64,000 nucleotides of DNA from Cohaesibacter marisflavi. GTDB lineage: Bacteria > Pseudomonadota > Alphaproteobacteria > Rhizobiales > Cohaesibacteraceae. How positions within the stretch are numbered: position 1 is the stretch's first letter; every line of letters starts with the position of its first letter. Below, piece after piece: positions 36,501-43,497 of the stretch. Location: contig NZ_FOVR01000001.1 in assembly GCF_900115225.1 (NCBI RefSeq), forward strand, positions 595,727 to 659,726. The letters are read 5' to 3'. Below the pieces are notes generated by a model. That model saw only the letters and a list, made by a program, of their open reading frames with translations. It was not told the DNA's origin and did no database searches. A program made the position numbers and the translations under genes.

Positions 36501-37314
36501 CGCCAACCCGCTGGCCGCCCGTGTGCGCCGCGAAAGGGCCGAGGCCGAAGCGCAGGGCGTTGACGCTGATCTGGCCCGCAGGCAATCTACGTTCCGTGTG
36601 TTCGGGTCCATGCCGGGGGCTTATGGGGCGGGGCTTCAGGCGCTGATCGACGAGAAAATCTGGGACAAGCGCTCGGACTTTGCCGAGGCCTTTGTGGCAT
36701 GGGGTGGATTTGCCTATGGCGCCGGGCAATATGGTGACCGTGCCGCCGACAGTCTCAAGCGCCGTTTGTCAAAAGTCGATGCGGTGATCCAGAATCAGGA
36801 TAATCGCGAGCATGATCTGCTCGACTCGGACGACTATTACCAGTTTGAAGGCGGGCTTGCTGCCAGTGTCGAGAGCTTCCGTGGCGCTGCACCGAAGGTC
36901 TATCACAATGATCATTCCCGCGCCGAGCGCCCCGTTATTCGCACGCTGGATGAGGAAATCGCACGCGTTGTGCGTGGGCGGGCGGCGAACCCGAAATGGA
37001 TCGCCGGTGTGATGCGCCATGGCTATAAGGGCGCGTTCGAAATCGCAGCAACGCTTGATTACCTGTTTGCCTTTGCCGCGACGACCAACGCCGTTGGCGA
37101 TCACCATTTCGATCAGCTCTATGAGGCCTATATCGAGGATGATGCTGTTGCCGATTTCCTCAAGGACAAGAACCGGCCCGCTTATGATGATATGATTGAT
37201 CGCTTTTTGGAGGCGCTTGATCGAGGCCTCTGGACGCCCAAGTCTAACAGTGCCCGATTCAATCTGGAAGAAAACAAGAAACCAGCCACTCAGCAGGAAG
37301 GGGAGTTCCTATGA
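33526..37314 (+). CDS. cobN: Cobaltochelatase large subunit CobN
   Basis: This 1262-residue protein has the length and motifs of aerobic cobaltochelatase CobN, the porphyrinoid-binding subunit that inserts cobalt into hydrogenobyrinic acid a,c-diamide with the AAA+ pair CobS-CobT. Visible landmarks are GVVLANYPNKDSRIANGVGLDSP (shown in part: NYPNKDSRIAN), HAGKHGNLEWLPGKALALS in the core (about residues 560-580) and YHNDHSRAERP near the C-terminus. No frameshift is seen. AAGGA precedes the ATG. It overlaps cobO by 4 bp. cobS and cobT are not in the window; they may lie elsewhere. Its presence beside early-insertion genes is discussed under findings. Confidence 0.95.
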   Translation: MHILAPDAGRIDDGEEAVDLGQTPGDILILSSADSELSAFAMSARSRPDEAASVRLANLMALGHPYSVDLYVDQTASHAKVIVLRLLGGVEYWRYGLEQLKKLSRGYDVKLLVMPGDDKWDESLAEWSSEPVAIVRQLWRYCVEGGVENMALALRFAEALIAGDIEAVPHPVPLPRVGILKHGESFSGEEGLQRYLADVANETQKAVVPILFYRSYVQSAMTAPIDALAEALEANGLHALPIFLPSLKDFEAQEFLQGALAQLPPAVLLNCTAFALSKAGQAYEPTILDQYDCPVLQVILSGSSKLAWEESPRGLSARDLAMHVVLPELDGRILSRAIAFKEEGALDSKTYYKPVELVPHGDRIAYVAALAKGWARLRSSEPKSRKVGVVLANYPNKDSRIANGVGLDSPASVVALMRAMQHAGYKVGPVPEDADALMQQILKGPTNALGKAIRQSENQLTLADYRAMFEALPEAVQNGVVARWGPPEDDPMVTGEAFQLAILTFGNLAIGVQPARGYNIDPKDTYHDPDLVPPHNYFAFYFWLRQVYGIHAVIHAGKHGNLEWLPGKALALSEACYPEAVFGPVPHLYPFIVNDPGEGCQAKRRTSAVIIDHLTPPLTRAESHGAGEELEALVDEFYTAQGVDPRRSDKLLEEIRFLASRTGLDKDAGVGADDDNQTALQQLDTHLCDLKELQIRDGLHILGASPEGGYRTDLLVAIARVPRGNEPAQQSLHRAIAADLDLTVAGVRFDPLDCDFAKAWDGPRPDLLARLSDALWRHCGDTVERIELLAKALVAGEVVCPDGFEATMAVLNWVEGDLSAAIDACGPEETSHLLAGLGGRFVPPGPSGAPTRGRPDVLPTGRNFFAVDVRSVPSKTAWAIGELSAERLMERHFQDEGEWLQAIVLTCWGTSNMRTGGDDIAQALALLGVRPVWEPASGRVTGIEVLRLEELRRPRVDVTLRISGFFRDAFPHQIDLFDSAVRQVSELDEDEDANPLAARVRRERAEAEAQGVDADLARRQSTFRVFGSMPGAYGAGLQALIDEKIWDKRSDFAEAFVAWGGFAYGAGQYGDRAADSLKRRLSKVDAVIQNQDNREHDLLDSDDYYQFEGGLAASVESFRGAAPKVYHNDHSRAERPVIRTLDEEIARVVRGRAANPKWIAGVMRHGYKGAFEIAATLDYLFAFAATTNAVGDHHFDQLYEAYIEDDAVADFLKDKNRPAYDDMIDRFLEALDRGLWTPKSNSARFNLEENKKPATQQEGEFL

Positions 37315-37940
37315 AAAAGACAGACGGTATGACGCAGGAAGAGCTCGACGCTCGCCATGCAGAAAAGATGAAAAAGAAAAAGGCCGCGCGTGAAAAAATC
37401 CTCGCCACCAAGACCGAGGAAAAAGGCCTGATCATCGTTCATACGGGCAAGGGCAAGGGCAAATCCACCGCCGCCTTCGGCATGGCCTTCCGCTCCATCG
37501 GACACGGGCATAAGATCGCCGTCATCCAGTTCGTCAAGGGTGCTTGGGATTCGGGCGAAAAGCGTATGCTGGAAAAGTTCCCCGAGCAGGTAACGATCAA
37601 GGCCATGGGCGAGGGCTTCACTTGGGAGACGCAGGATCGTAACAAGGACATCGCCAATGCCCGCGCAGCATGGGACGCGGCAAAGGAAGCGATTCTCGAT
37701 CCGGAAAACCGCTTCGTGCTGCTGGATGAGTTAAACATCGTCTTGCGTTATGACTATCTGCCGATTGAGGAAATCGTGGAGTTCCTGAGCGAAGAAAAGC
37801 CAGATGATACCCATGTTGTTATCACCGGTCGCAACGCAAAGGATGAGCTAATTGAAATTGCGGATCTGGTGACCGAAATGACGCTGATCAAGCATCCGTT
37901 CCGGTCTGGTATCAAGGCACAGGAAGGCATCGAGTATTAG
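37311..37940 (+). CDS. cobO: Corrinoid adenosyltransferase CobO (BtuR/CobA type)
   Basis: This 209-residue enzyme transfers the adenosyl group of ATP to the reduced cobalt of a corrinoid. The P-loop is HTGKGKGKST (about residues 44-53), followed by AAFGMAFRSIGHG. The VIQFVKGAW, VLLDELNIVLRYDYL and VVITGRNA segments are typical. A lysine-rich N-terminal 35 residues is common in this family. It overlaps cobN by ATGA and is the last gene of the riboswitch 1 operon. Confidence 0.95.
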   Translation: MKKTDGMTQEELDARHAEKMKKKKAAREKILATKTEEKGLIIVHTGKGKGKSTAAFGMAFRSIGHGHKIAVIQFVKGAWDSGEKRMLEKFPEQVTIKAMGEGFTWETQDRNKDIANARAAWDAAKEAILDPENRFVLLDELNIVLRYDYLPIEEIVEFLSEEKPDDTHVVITGRNAKDELIEIADLVTEMTLIKHPFRSGIKAQEGIEY

Positions 37941-37970
37941 GAAAATTGCTGATTTAATTCAGCTTTTCTG
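37941..37970 (+). terminator. Weak terminator candidate after cobO
   Basis: GCTGA (37948-37952) pairs with TCAGC (37959-37963), followed by TTTTCTGTG. The stem is only five pairs, so it is a tentative end for the cobW-cobN-cobO transcript before riboswitch 2. Confidence 0.4.
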
Positions 37971-38040
37971 TGTCCAAATCATAGGGCGGGCCAAAGGCGA
38001 GTTGACATGCCTTGCTTGCAATCCTACACATGAATTGTTC

Positions 38041-38234
38041 GATGGTTTTTCTCGTCCAGGCGTGATGAGAAAATGAAAAGGGAACATGGTGAGGCTTACC
38101 CATCAGGGACCGACTCCATGGCTGCCCCCGCAACTGTAAGCGGCGAGCGATTGATTAGAGAAATCCACTGACACCGGGGTGTTGGGAAGGTTTAGTCAAT
38201 TGCTATGACCCGTGAGCCAGGAGACCTGCCATCA
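38041..38234 (+). ncRNA. Cobalamin riboswitch 2 (upstream of the cobalt ECF importer)
   Basis: All conserved boxes are present: AAAAGGGAACATGGTG near 38076, CTGCCCCCGCAACTGTAA at 38122-38139 and GAGCCAGGAGACCTGCC at 38214-38230. GATGG (38041-38045) can pair with CCATC (38229-38233) as the closing helix. About 170 nt with no gene follow before the first start codon at 38403. Placing a cobalt importer under cobalamin control is strong evidence that the importer moves cobalt and not nickel. Confidence 0.94.
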
Positions 38235-38402
38235 GACTGGTACAGGCTGAATAGTCAGCCTTGCCGCCTCTAAACAAGACGCCGGGGTGAGCGTTGGGTA
38301 GAGAGATAGTCTGGTGCCCTATTTTACACCAGCAGTCCCTTGCCGATACTTCCATTCCCACAGCGTCTCCAAATTGGCTTGTTGCCGACAGGAGATGACT
38401 CT

Positions 38403-39194
38403 ATGCATAAATTACTGACAGGGGCGCTTTTAGCTTCCGCCCTCATGGTTTCCAGCGCCGCTAATGCGCATTTTCAGCTGGTCTATACCCCACAGGTTAA
38501 TCTGGTCAAAGCGGGCGATGTTCCGCTGAAACTCATATTCTGGCATCCGTTTGAAAATGGCCATGTTATGGATATGGGCACGCCGGAAGCCTTTTATGCC
38601 CTGCATAAAGGCAAGAAGATTGACCTGATGGACACACTGGTGCCCATGCGTTTTCAGGGCTCAGCCAATGACGCAGATGCGTTCGACGCCAGTGTGAAGG
38701 TTAAGCGCAGCGGCGACTATACGCTCGTCGTGCGGCCTGCTCCCTATTATGAAGAGAGCGAAGATATCTATATCCAGCAGATCGCTAAGAGCTATCTGAA
38801 TAAGGGCGGGCTTCCCACTGATTGGAATGAACCCGCTGGGCTCAAAACCGAAATAGTCCCGCTCAACAAGCCGACCAATATTCTTGCCGGATCCACTTTT
38901 ACCGGGCGCGTCCTTTCGCAAGGCAAGCCGGTGGCAGGTGCTGAAATCGAGATCGAATATATGGCGGCGGAGCCGGATATGGATGCCAACAAGCCGCAAA
39001 TGGCGTCTGCCAAACCGGCTCCGGGTGGAGCGCTTGTCGCTCTTTCCGATGAGAATGGCTATTTCACCTTCGGTATTCCAAAGGCTGGCTTCTGGGGCTT
39101 TGCGGCTCTTGGCACAGGGCCTGATACCGAGTTTGAAGGCAAGGAGCTTTCCCAGGATGCTGTTATTTGGGTGAGAGCTTATGACCTCAAATAG
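38403..39194 (+). CDS. Periplasmic DUF4198 protein, NikK-like cobalt transport accessory
   Basis: This 263-residue exported protein belongs to the DUF4198 family, matching the NikK component of some nickel/cobalt ECF importers. A signal peptide covers residues 1-22 (cut ANA|HFQ), so the mature protein begins with histidine. The rest looks like beta-rich domains with a carboxypeptidase-regulatory-like fold near the C-terminus (GENGYFTFGIP-type loop, here DENGYFTFGIP). The ATG at 38403 follows AGGAGA; an in-frame upstream start at 38340 would hide the signal peptide. As first gene after riboswitch 2 it probably binds or hands over cobalt at the outer face of CbiM. Confidence 0.82.
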   Translation: MHKLLTGALLASALMVSSAANAHFQLVYTPQVNLVKAGDVPLKLIFWHPFENGHVMDMGTPEAFYALHKGKKIDLMDTLVPMRFQGSANDADAFDASVKVKRSGDYTLVVRPAPYYEESEDIYIQQIAKSYLNKGGLPTDWNEPAGLKTEIVPLNKPTNILAGSTFTGRVLSQGKPVAGAEIEIEYMAAEPDMDANKPQMASAKPAPGGALVALSDENGYFTFGIPKAGFWGFAALGTGPDTEFEGKELSQDAVIWVRAYDLK

Positions 39195-39223
39195 CCTTCC
39201 ATGTCACAGCCGGAGGGTGCGCC

Positions 39224-39847
39224 ATGCATATCGTTGATGGTGCTCTTTCCAACGAGGTGCTGATTGTGGGGTCCGCTATGTCCGCAGTTGGCATCGTCGT
39301 AGGCTTGCGGAAGTTGACGATGGACCTCATTCCGGCTGCGGGTGTGCTCAGTGCAACATTTTTTGTTGCATCGCTGATCCATGTTCCGCTGGGATTTTCG
39401 AGCGTGCATCTCATCCTGAACGGTCTGGCCGGGATTATTCTCGGCTGGGCTGCCTTTCCCGCATTGTTCGTGGCGTTGCTTCTGCAAGCCGTCTTTTTCG
39501 CCTTCGGAGGTATATCGGTGCTCGGGGTGAATACCCTGAATATCGCCGCGCCCGCCGTATTGGTTGGTTTGATGGTCAATCCGTTTTTGATCCGAACCAC
39601 ATCGTCCAGTCTTGCTGCTGTATTTGGTGGCTTTGCCGGAGCATTGGCCATCGCCTTGACGACGCTCTTTGTTGCTCTGGCACTTGGCTTCTCAGGTGAC
39701 AATTTTGCACTTCAGGCGAAAATTGTCTTCGTGGCTCATATCCCGATCATGATCATTGAGGGGCTTCTGTCGGCTGCGGCCATCTACCTCATCCACAAAG
39801 TGAAGCCGGAACTTTTGCATGCAATGAACAAGGGGGGAGCCCGATGA
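39224..39847 (+). CDS. cbiM: Cobalt ECF transporter membrane subunit CbiM
   Basis: This 207-residue substrate-binding (S) component has about six to seven membrane helices. It begins MHIVDG, in which the N-terminal amine, His2 and a later histidine coordinate the metal in known CbiM and NikM structures, so the ATG at 39224 (after GGAGGG) must be exact. The region around HVPLGFSSVHLILNG is the second conserved metal-site segment. It overlaps the next gene by 4 bp. Cobalt is the likely substrate because of the riboswitch. Confidence 0.95.
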   Translation: MHIVDGALSNEVLIVGSAMSAVGIVVGLRKLTMDLIPAAGVLSATFFVASLIHVPLGFSSVHLILNGLAGIILGWAAFPALFVALLLQAVFFAFGGISVLGVNTLNIAAPAVLVGLMVNPFLIRTTSSSLAAVFGGFAGALAIALTTLFVALALGFSGDNFALQAKIVFVAHIPIMIIEGLLSAAAIYLIHKVKPELLHAMNKGGAR

Positions 39848-40539
39848 TCCGATTGAAACAAATGGCGACGGCAGGCCTGCTTCTTCTTGTTTGCGCATTT
39901 GCCTCTCCAGCATTGGCCCACAAGGTTATTATGTCCGCTTATGCGGATGGTGAAGCCATCGAGGGAGAATTAGGATTTTCCAACGGTGATATGTCGTCGG
40001 ATACAACGGTTGAAGTGTTTGCTGATGACGGTGCCAAACTTGGTGAAACCAAAACAGACGAAGACGGCATATTCCGATATACGCCAACCGTGAAGGTGCC
40101 TCTGACTTTCAAGGCCAATCTTGGTGCTGGGCATATTGGCACTTACCATATGGCTGTTGATGAACTTCCCGATGCGATCGGGGGTGACGCAAAAGAAAGT
40201 GAGGCGATAGCAGAGGTGTCCGCTGTTCTCGAAGAGATCAGTGAAGGCACAGATGGTGATGCGGCAGCAACCGCAGGCCTCAGCCCGGAAGCCTTGCAGA
40301 AACTCATTGCGGCAGAGGTTCACCAACAGCTCGAAACTTTCAAACCAGAATTTGCCAAAGCTGTGCGCAACGAGACCAAGCCACTGCGTAAAGTGATCTC
40401 TGAATATACGGAGAAGAACGATATGCAGGCGATCCTTGGTGGTATCGGCTACATCTGCGGATTGTTCGGCATCGGCTTTTATGTCGCCGCGCGCGGTGAG
40501 CGCAAGAAACTGTCGGCTACAGCGAAGGAAACCGCATGA
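39844..40539 (+). CDS. NikL-like accessory membrane protein of the cobalt importer
   Basis: This 231-residue protein takes the place of CbiN. It has a signal peptide (1-25, cut ALA|HKV, again leaving an N-terminal His), a beta-rich periplasmic domain (about 26-105) with DEDGIFRYTP, a charged coiled-coil-like stretch (about 110-185) and one C-terminal helix (about 197-217, ILGGIGYICGLFGIGFYVA). This matches NikL of NikKMLQO systems better than CbiN, which is only about 100 residues with two helices. It overlaps both neighbours by 4 bp. Confidence 0.82.
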   Translation: MIRLKQMATAGLLLLVCAFASPALAHKVIMSAYADGEAIEGELGFSNGDMSSDTTVEVFADDGAKLGETKTDEDGIFRYTPTVKVPLTFKANLGAGHIGTYHMAVDELPDAIGGDAKESEAIAEVSAVLEEISEGTDGDAAATAGLSPEALQKLIAAEVHQQLETFKPEFAKAVRNETKPLRKVISEYTEKNDMQAILGGIGYICGLFGIGFYVAARGERKKLSATAKETA

Positions 40540-41357
40540 GCGATATTCTGGGGGATGCAGGTCGAGCCAAAGGGCTGGGCAGGGCAGAGGCAAACAGCAT
40601 TGGCGCAATCTTTTCTCATCGCCTCTGGATCCGTGAACTGGATCCGCGCGTGAGAATTGTCGCCGTGTTTGTCTTCTCCATTTGCGTGGTCCAATTGGAC
40701 AAACTCCTTCCCCTGGGGATTGCCTTTTTGGGTGGTCTGTTTCTGCTGCTGCAAGCAAGAATGCCTTTTGTCACCTCCCTCAAACGGGTTTTGACGGTGG
40801 ATAGTTTCATCATTCTGTTGCTTGTCATGCTGCCTTTTACGACGCCCGGTACAGAAATGGCATCTGTCTTTGGCTTCTCTGCCAGTTATGAAGGCTTGAG
40901 GCAGGCCATTGTCATTCTGTTGCGCGCCAATGCCATTGTTATGGCCTCTCTGGCGCTGTTGGCAACCATTGACGCTGTTACCTTCGGGCAAGCGCTGGCC
41001 AAATTGAAGGTGCCCGAAAGGCTCGTACATCTGTTGCTGTTTACTGTGCGCTATGTCGAGGTGCTGCACGCCGAATATCTGCGGCTCAAAACGGCGATGA
41101 AATGCAGAGGATTTGCTCCCGGCAACAATCTGCACACCTACAAGAGCGTCGGCTATCTTGTCGGCATGCTGCTCATTCGGTCTTTCGAGCGCTCCGAGCG
41201 CATTCTTATGGCAATGAAATGCCGGGGATTTAACGGACAATTTCATTTGCTCAAGGATTTCGACTATACAAGACGCGACTTGACCTTTTCGATGATAGCG
41301 TGCCTTTTTGTGCTGTCGCTCTTGGCCTTGGAGATGTTGCATGTCGTTGCTGCTTGA
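40536..41357 (+). CDS. cbiQ: Cobalt ECF transporter T component CbiQ
   Basis: This 273-residue membrane coupling protein has an N-terminal cytoplasmic stretch and five to six helices. The T-component coupling motifs that contact the ATPase are seen twice: RLKTAMKCRGF (about residues 184-194) and RILMAMKCRGF (about 223-233), each with the Ala/Arg/Gly core. It is made with CbiM and CbiO and overlaps the CbiO gene by 17 bp. Confidence 0.94.
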   Translation: MSDILGDAGRAKGLGRAEANSIGAIFSHRLWIRELDPRVRIVAVFVFSICVVQLDKLLPLGIAFLGGLFLLLQARMPFVTSLKRVLTVDSFIILLLVMLPFTTPGTEMASVFGFSASYEGLRQAIVILLRANAIVMASLALLATIDAVTFGQALAKLKVPERLVHLLLFTVRYVEVLHAEYLRLKTAMKCRGFAPGNNLHTYKSVGYLVGMLLIRSFERSERILMAMKCRGFNGQFHLLKDFDYTRRDLTFSMIACLFVLSLLALEMLHVVAA

Positions 41358-41988
41358 AACAGATAAGCTGAGCTATGCCTATCATGGCAGCGCACCATGT
41401 CTGAGCGGTGCGTCACTCGCGCTTGAAGAAGGCGAAAGGGTCGGACTGGTCGGCGACAATGGGGTCGGCAAGAGTACCTTTTTGCAGGTGCTGGTGGGCC
41501 TTTATAAGTCCCACGATGGACGCATCACCGCATTCGGGCAGGATTTTGTGACCGAAGAGGACTTCATCCAGCTACGCCGTCGTGTCGGGTTGGTGTTCCA
41601 GGATCCTGATGACCAGCTCTTCTGTCCGACCGTCAAGGAAGACATCGCCTTCGGTCCGCTCAATTTGGGCTACAGCCGCGCTGAGGCGGATGCTATCGTT
41701 GAGGAGACTTTGGCGCTTTTGAACCTGTCTCACCTCAAAGAGCGGGTCACGCATCGGCTATCTGGCGGACAGAAAAGGCTGGTCGCGCTGGCAACGGTCA
41801 TCGCCATGAAGCCAGATATTCTGCTGCTTGATGAGCCGACGAACGATCTGGATGAGAAGACACGCATTCGGCTTATCGAAATACTTCTTTCGCTGCCACA
41901 GGCAATGATTATCGTCAGCCACGATCGCGCCTTTCGGGAAAAGGTCGTGACGCGAACCGTAAAAATGGAGAATGGTCAGATCTTTTGA
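41341..41988 (+). CDS. cbiO: Cobalt ECF transporter ATP-binding protein CbiO
   Basis: This 215-residue ATPase is short for CbiO (often about 270), because it ends soon after the H-loop. Walker A GDNGVGKST (about residues 39-47), Q-loop LVFQDPDDQLF, signature LSGGQKRLVALA, Walker B ILLLDEPTNDLD and VSHDRAF are intact, so it should be active as a homodimer. The ATG at 41341 gives MSLLLETDKLSY, where homology starts; an upstream start inside cbiQ is rejected. Confidence 0.93.
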   Translation: MSLLLETDKLSYAYHGSAPCLSGASLALEEGERVGLVGDNGVGKSTFLQVLVGLYKSHDGRITAFGQDFVTEEDFIQLRRRVGLVFQDPDDQLFCPTVKEDIAFGPLNLGYSRAEADAIVEETLALLNLSHLKERVTHRLSGGQKRLVALATVIAMKPDILLLDEPTNDLDEKTRIRLIEILLSLPQAMIIVSHDRAFREKVVTRTVKMENGQIF

Positions 41989-42003
41989 TGAGATGACACC
42001 AAA

Positions 42004-42122
42004 CCAACTGCCGGGAGATGAAAACCCGGCCCAATGCTTTGCAGCGCCTCCCATGACGGGGGCTGAAAATCAAGTCAGTGAGGCCGATCCAAGCCGGATG
42101 CCAAGACTGACCTGCAGGTTGG
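42004..42122 (+). ncRNA. Candidate structured RNA (four-way junction) upstream of cbiX
   Basis: In the 238-bp gap between cbiO and cbiX, CCAAC (42004-42008) can pair with GTTGG (42118-42122) and enclose three hairpins. The first is GCCGGG / CCCGGC (42010-42030). The second is CAGC / GCTG with an inner CCC / GGG (42042-42065). The third is long: GTCAGT / ACTGAC, GGC / GCC and ATCC / GGAT (42074-42111). The 3' part (CCAAGACTGACCTGC) loosely recalls a cobalamin B12 box, but the CCCGCAACTG box is missing. It could be a metal- or corrinoid-sensing leader or a degenerate element. The assignment rests on hand folding only. Confidence 0.4.
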
Positions 42123-42226
42123 AAGAAAGAGATCGGATCGTGCGCGGCCGGACTGTTTCAACCCCCTGCTGAAAACCAGACAAGGAGCCATTGCGGCTCA
42201 TGATGAGAAAACCACAGGGGACCAGA

Positions 42227-43435
42227 ATGACCAGTTCCAATCACGAAGAAAAACTAGGCCTGATGATTTGCGGCCATGGCAGTCGCAACAAGGAAGCTGT
42301 CGACCAGTTTGCCAAACTGGCCGAGCGCCTGCGCCCGCGCTTTCCTGATTGGCCGGTTGATTACGGCTATCTTGAATTTGCCAATCCGGTGCTTTCGAAT
42401 GGTCTCGACAAACTGGTTGAGCAGGGATGCACCCGTATTCTGGCTGTGCCGGGTATGTTATTTGCTGCGGGCCACGCCAAGAATGATATTCCGTCTGTTC
42501 TCAATGCCTATCAGGCCAAGAAGCCTGGCGTGACCATTGAATATGGGCGCGAGCTTGGCCTCGATATCAAGATGATCAAGGCCGCCGGCGCGCGCGTACA
42601 GGAAGCGGTGGACGCTGCCAATGTTGAGCATGGCGAAGTGCCTTTGACCGACACATTGTTGATGGTTGTAGGCCGTGGAGCCTCCGATCCTGATGCCAAC
42701 TCAAACGTCAACAAGCTGATGCGGATGCTTTGGGAAGGCATGGGCTTTGGCTGGGGCGAGGTTTGCTATTCTGGCGTGACATTCCCGCTGGTCGAACCGG
42801 GCCTCGAGCATGCCGCCAAGCTTGGCTACAAGCGCATTATCGTGTTCCCTTATTTCCTCTTCACCGGCATCCTCGTGCGCCGCATCTACAATTTCACAGA
42901 TGAAGTCGCTGCACGTCATCCGGAGATCCAGTTCGTCAAGGCGGCTTATCTGAATGATCAGGACTATGTGATCGAAACCTTCGAGGATCGCGTTCAGGAA
43001 ATTCTGGAAGGCACCAACAACATGAACTGTCAGCTGTGCAAATATCGTGCGCAGGTTCTGGGGTTCGAGGCTGAAGTCGGCCTGCAGCAGGAAAGCCACC
43101 ACCATCATGTTGAAGGGGTGGACACCAAAGACTGCGAATATTGCGAAGATAATAAATGCACCAACGAATGTCTCAAGCATCACCCTTCGTCGGAGCATTC
43201 CCACCATGATCATGGCCACGACCACGCTCACTCCCAAGGTCACGGCCATGATCATGGTCACTCTCACCATCATGATCACAGTCACGATCACGCGCACGAT
43301 CATGTTCATCACCATGGACATAGTCATGACCACGGGCATGACCACTCTCATGGCGATGGGCACGACCATCATCACCATCCCTATCCGCAGGCCGATCATC
43401 CGCTTGGTCCCAAGAGCATGTACAAGAAGGACTGA
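42227..43435 (+). CDS. cbiX: Sirohydrochlorin cobaltochelatase CbiX, long form with Fe-S motif and His-rich tail
   Basis: This 402-residue class II chelatase inserts cobalt into sirohydrochlorin, the early step of the anaerobic-type route. Two CbiX domains follow each other; the catalytic His17 is in MICGHGSR and VVGRGASD is the matching loop of the second half. A MxCxxC motif (Met266-Asn-Cys268-Gln-Leu-Cys271) matches the [4Fe-4S] site described for Bacillus CbiXL. The last 110 residues carry a second cysteine group (DCEYCEDNKCTNEC) and a long His/Asp/Gly repeat, likely a cobalt store. The ATG at 42227 follows AGGGGA; ATGs at 42200 and 42203 after AAGGAG are alternatives. Confidence 0.92.
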   Translation: MTSSNHEEKLGLMICGHGSRNKEAVDQFAKLAERLRPRFPDWPVDYGYLEFANPVLSNGLDKLVEQGCTRILAVPGMLFAAGHAKNDIPSVLNAYQAKKPGVTIEYGRELGLDIKMIKAAGARVQEAVDAANVEHGEVPLTDTLLMVVGRGASDPDANSNVNKLMRMLWEGMGFGWGEVCYSGVTFPLVEPGLEHAAKLGYKRIIVFPYFLFTGILVRRIYNFTDEVAARHPEIQFVKAAYLNDQDYVIETFEDRVQEILEGTNNMNCQLCKYRAQVLGFEAEVGLQQESHHHHVEGVDTKDCEYCEDNKCTNECLKHHPSSEHSHHDHGHDHAHSQGHGHDHGHSHHHDHSHDHAHDHVHHHGHSHDHGHDHSHGDGHDHHHHPYPQADHPLGPKSMYKKD

Positions 43436-43497
43436 ACCTTTCTCGGGAGCGGTGGCCTAAGCCATCGCTTGCCCGGAGAAGGGGTGGATGTATCAAG

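Noticed and set aside
40479-41342. A 287-codon open frame on the minus strand opposite cbiQ
   Set aside because: Rich in Gln, His and Arg as expected for the complement of a membrane-protein gene; no family match by eye.
42701-43399. A Met/Val-rich open frame on the minus strand opposite the His-rich tail of cbiX, looking like a membrane protein
   Set aside because: The hydrophobic pattern is simply the complement of CAT/CAC/GAT codons; the plus strand is a clear CbiX.
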